NCBI GenBank assembly: GCA_025350365.1
Contig: JANXXY010000368.1
Location: forward strand, 1 to 6,740
Source: Bacteroidales bacterium
GTDB lineage: Bacteria > Bacteroidota > Bacteroidia > Bacteroidales > JAAUTT01
DNA: 6,740 nucleotides
Direction of reading: 5' to 3'
In this document: piece after piece, positions 5,365-6,740 of the stretch
How positions within the stretch are numbered: the first letter of the stretch is position 1
How the letters are laid out: each line of letters begins with the position of its first letter
Translations under genes and position numbers: made by a program
The notes under the pieces: model-generated
Told to the model about the DNA's origin: nothing
The model's database searches: none
The model's input: the letters and a program-made list of their open reading frames with translations, nothing else

Positions 5365-6285
5365 TATAACATCTCCGGGGTTTAATTCCTCCTTTTCCGA
5401 GAGATGATTATATCGGCGTAAAAGTTTACTTTTTACACCAAAAAGTTGCGAAATGGAATATACTGATTCACCATCTAATACTACGTGAGACTCTTTACCA
5501 CGCTCTGCCCTGCGATGTTTGGGTTGAAGGTATAAAATTTGTCCTTCGCGCAAGATAGAATCCTTTGTTAGTTCATTGTATTTGAATAGCTCCCAGGTAA
5601 GCATTTCCAGTTCCCTCGAAAGCTTCTCATAACTATCTCCATTTTTTACAACCATGTATTCGATATCATTTCGTTTGAAAATAGGACGGTTGAGGCTGAT
5701 GGTAATATCTCCTTCCGATGATTCTGTTTTTTTCTTTTCGGTTTGGTTTATTCGCTTTCGGTTGCTGGAAACATAATCCTGATCGAATTGGTGCAGGTTA
5801 TTATCTTCAATTAGCTTGATTAGCAGATTGTCGTATTTGGAGTTGGTGGCATATCCTGTTTTTTTTAATCCTTTTGCCCAGTTTTTATAATCGGTGGTTT
5901 TATATTCAAAAAGTGAGCTGTATCGCTGGCGGGAAAGTAGAAAATCGGTATGATCACGAAATGATTCATCGGCGGATTTGTATTTACGAAAACACTCGTT
6001 TCTGGAATCATCATCTTTATAAATTCCCTGTCCACTCCAGTCGTGGCATTTTATACCAAAATGATTGTTTCCTTCTCTGGAGAGCCGGCTGTTCCCATTT
6101 TCCGATTCGAGCATTCCCTGTGCTAACGTAATACTGGCAGGAATGCCGCTACGCTTCATTTCGGCAATAGCAGCATCTTTATATGTATTCACATAATCAG
6201 CAGGTGATATCCGTTTTTTCGATTGGGCAAAACAATTAAACACAACGAAAAGCAACAATAAAGGAAAGTAAAAAAAATGTCTCAT
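5344..6285 (-). CDS. Secreted GH73 N-acetylglucosaminidase with two LysM domains
   Basis: This 313-residue peptidoglycan hydrolase is expected to cleave the GlcNAc-MurNAc glycan backbone. A signal peptide covers residues 1-20 (MRHFFYFPLLLL core, likely cut after CFA); Cys18 is not in a proper lipobox. The GH73/FlgJ-like domain spans ~30-168. The likely catalytic acid is Glu60 in TLAQGMLESENGNS, followed by NNHFGIKCHDW (73-83), the F-R-x-H stretch near 109-112, and GYATNSKY (144-151), where Tyr145 is a conserved active-site residue. Cys80 and Cys98 could form a disulfide in the periplasm. A Lys/Ser-rich linker (170-206) leads to LysM1 (~209-254, YMVVKNGDSYEKLS) and LysM2 (~266-309, HVVLDGESVYSISQLFGV), which bind peptidoglycan. 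The start is set by the signal peptide. It may act in septum or wall remodelling; related Bacteroidota proteins have this architecture. It is monocistronic and convergent with the TPR-CHAT gene. Confidence 0.93.
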   Translation of the reverse strand: MRHFFYFPLLLLFVVFNCFAQSKKRISPADYVNTYKDAAIAEMKRSGIPASITLAQGMLESENGNSRLSREGNNHFGIKCHDWSGQGIYKDDDSRNECFRKYKSADESFRDHTDFLLSRQRYSSLFEYKTTDYKNWAKGLKKTGYATNSKYDNLLIKLIEDNNLHQFDQDYVSSNRKRINQTEKKKTESSEGDITISLNRPIFKRNDIEYMVVKNGDSYEKLSRELEMLTWELFKYNELTKDSILREGQILYLQPKHRRAERGKESHVVLDGESVYSISQLFGVKSKLLRRYNHLSEKEELNPGDVINLRSRK

Positions 6286-6412
6286 ATAGGCCGAATTATC
6301 ATATGGCGAAACTATACCAATATTTACAAACGATAACTATTGATTTTTATGATATTATCAACATTGTATTAACAAAGAAGAGATTTGGAAGAGTTCAGGA
6401 GCAAAGAGCCAG
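6286..6412. other. Upstream region of the glucosaminidase gene
   Basis: This AT-rich stretch holds the presumed leader and promoter of the leftward glucosaminidase gene. Beyond that I see no gene, no convincing hairpin and no Shine-Dalgarno sequence before its start. A short purine-rich segment (about 6371-6412) leads into the degenerate repeats. Confidence 0.4.
6327..6361 (-). promoter_or_regulatory. Weak candidate promoter of the glucosaminidase gene
   Basis: On the minus strand, TTG (6361-6359) is followed after 23 bases by TATCGTTTG (6335-6327). The latter resembles the Bacteroidota -7 element TAnnTTTG with one extra internal base. The implied leader is about 35-40 nt. The region is AT-rich, so the match is only suggestive. 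Confidence 0.25.
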
Positions 6413-6505
6413 GTTCGGCTTACCAAGGCCCAAGTCGGTCATATAAAACAGGCTAAGTTTAATAGGATATATTCGATTCAGACACATTATAGGCCGAGCG
6501 GGGGA
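6413..6505. repeat. Two degenerate copies of the ~75-bp repeat, one inverted and one direct
   Basis: Bases 6440-6505 align with the units at 1911-2066 in the same orientation. CATATAAAACAGGC matches CATGCAAAATCAGGC, GGATATATTCGA matches GGATATATACGA, and GGCCGAGCGGGGGA matches AGCCGAACGAGGGA. The hairpin arms have diverged (ATTCAGA and TTATAGG) and no longer pair. Immediately before it, 6413-6446 resembles the reverse complement: GTTCGGCTTA, then GGC, AAGTCG and ATAT in the expected order. The inverted copy is shorter and less certain. Together these copies and the tandem pair bracket the TPR-CHAT and glucosaminidase genes. Confidence 0.6.
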
Positions 6506-6740
6506 AATGACCAGATAAAAATTTATCGGATGGAATAGATATTTAAACAAAAAATACGGTTGACCAGAATAGTTTACTAAATTGCACAGAAAATGGCTTG
6601 ACTATGAAATGTATTTTCGAAATATTTATAATTAATAGAATGAATAACCTCGAAAGACTAGGTTCGGTTAATTGGGAAATAATCAAAATTGGGGTTATAT
6701 AGATGTTGTAGGGCATAAAAACCGAAGACGCACTACTAAC
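6506..6740. other. Gene-free right edge of the window
   Basis: These 235 AT-rich bases contain no open reading frame with recognisable protein features and no RNA gene I can identify. GGTTCGG at 6661-6667 echoes the start of the inverted repeat copy at 6412, but the following bases do not align well enough to call another copy. A neighbouring gene or promoter may begin beyond the edge. Confidence 0.4.

Noticed and set aside
5874..6131. 85-codon plus-strand frame inside the glucosaminidase gene
   Set aside because: It is antisense to the catalytic GH73 domain, whose motifs are clear in the minus frame.
6234..6240. Lipoprotein signal for the glucosaminidase (Cys18)
   Set aside because: The residues before Cys18 are Val-Phe-Asn, which do not form a lipobox. 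Cleavage after Cys-Phe-Ala by signal peptidase I fits better.

Overview
The window looks like chromosomal DNA from a member of the Bacteroidota. The base composition is AT-rich and the genes have no strong Shine-Dalgarno sequences. All four recognisable proteins have family variants that I associate with this phylum: an RlmN with the GMGEP and CGLLSTKA motifs, a short single-RRM RNA-binding protein, a secreted TPR-CHAT protein with a C-terminal membrane anchor, and a secreted GH73 glucosaminidase with two LysM domains. I cannot place it below phylum level.

Layout. Bases 1-678 hold the 3' two-thirds of rlmN (+). Its first ~50 bases appear broken by small frameshifts, which could be a real lesion or a poor-quality sequence edge. 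A convergent RRM protein gene (-, 793-1095) follows, with a leader of about 120 nt. Bases 1233-2158 contain no credible intact gene. They hold a mosaic of decayed and repetitive DNA: a possible glycosyltransferase C-terminal remnant, a GTTGGCA heptamer repeat, a strong hairpin, a perfect 16-bp palindrome, and two tandem copies of an ~80-bp unit, each with its own small hairpin. The large TPR-CHAT gene (+, 2159-5341) and the GH73/LysM gene (-, 5344-6285) converge with only two bases between their stop codons. The final 455 bases contain no gene, but they carry two degenerate copies of the same unit, one inverted and one direct.

How the genes fit together. RlmN and the RRM protein are housekeeping RNA-related functions and are probably unrelated to the rest. 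The TPR-CHAT protein (predicted periplasmic, membrane-anchored, caspase-like) and the glucosaminidase (secreted peptidoglycan hydrolase) are both predicted to act in the envelope. They form a two-gene block bracketed by related repeats. A functional link, such as proteolytic control of a cell-wall hydrolase, is only a hypothesis from proximity and shared compartment. The most noteworthy items are the repeat family around this block and the extracytoplasmic CHAT protease with His-Ala rather than His-Gly at its catalytic histidine.
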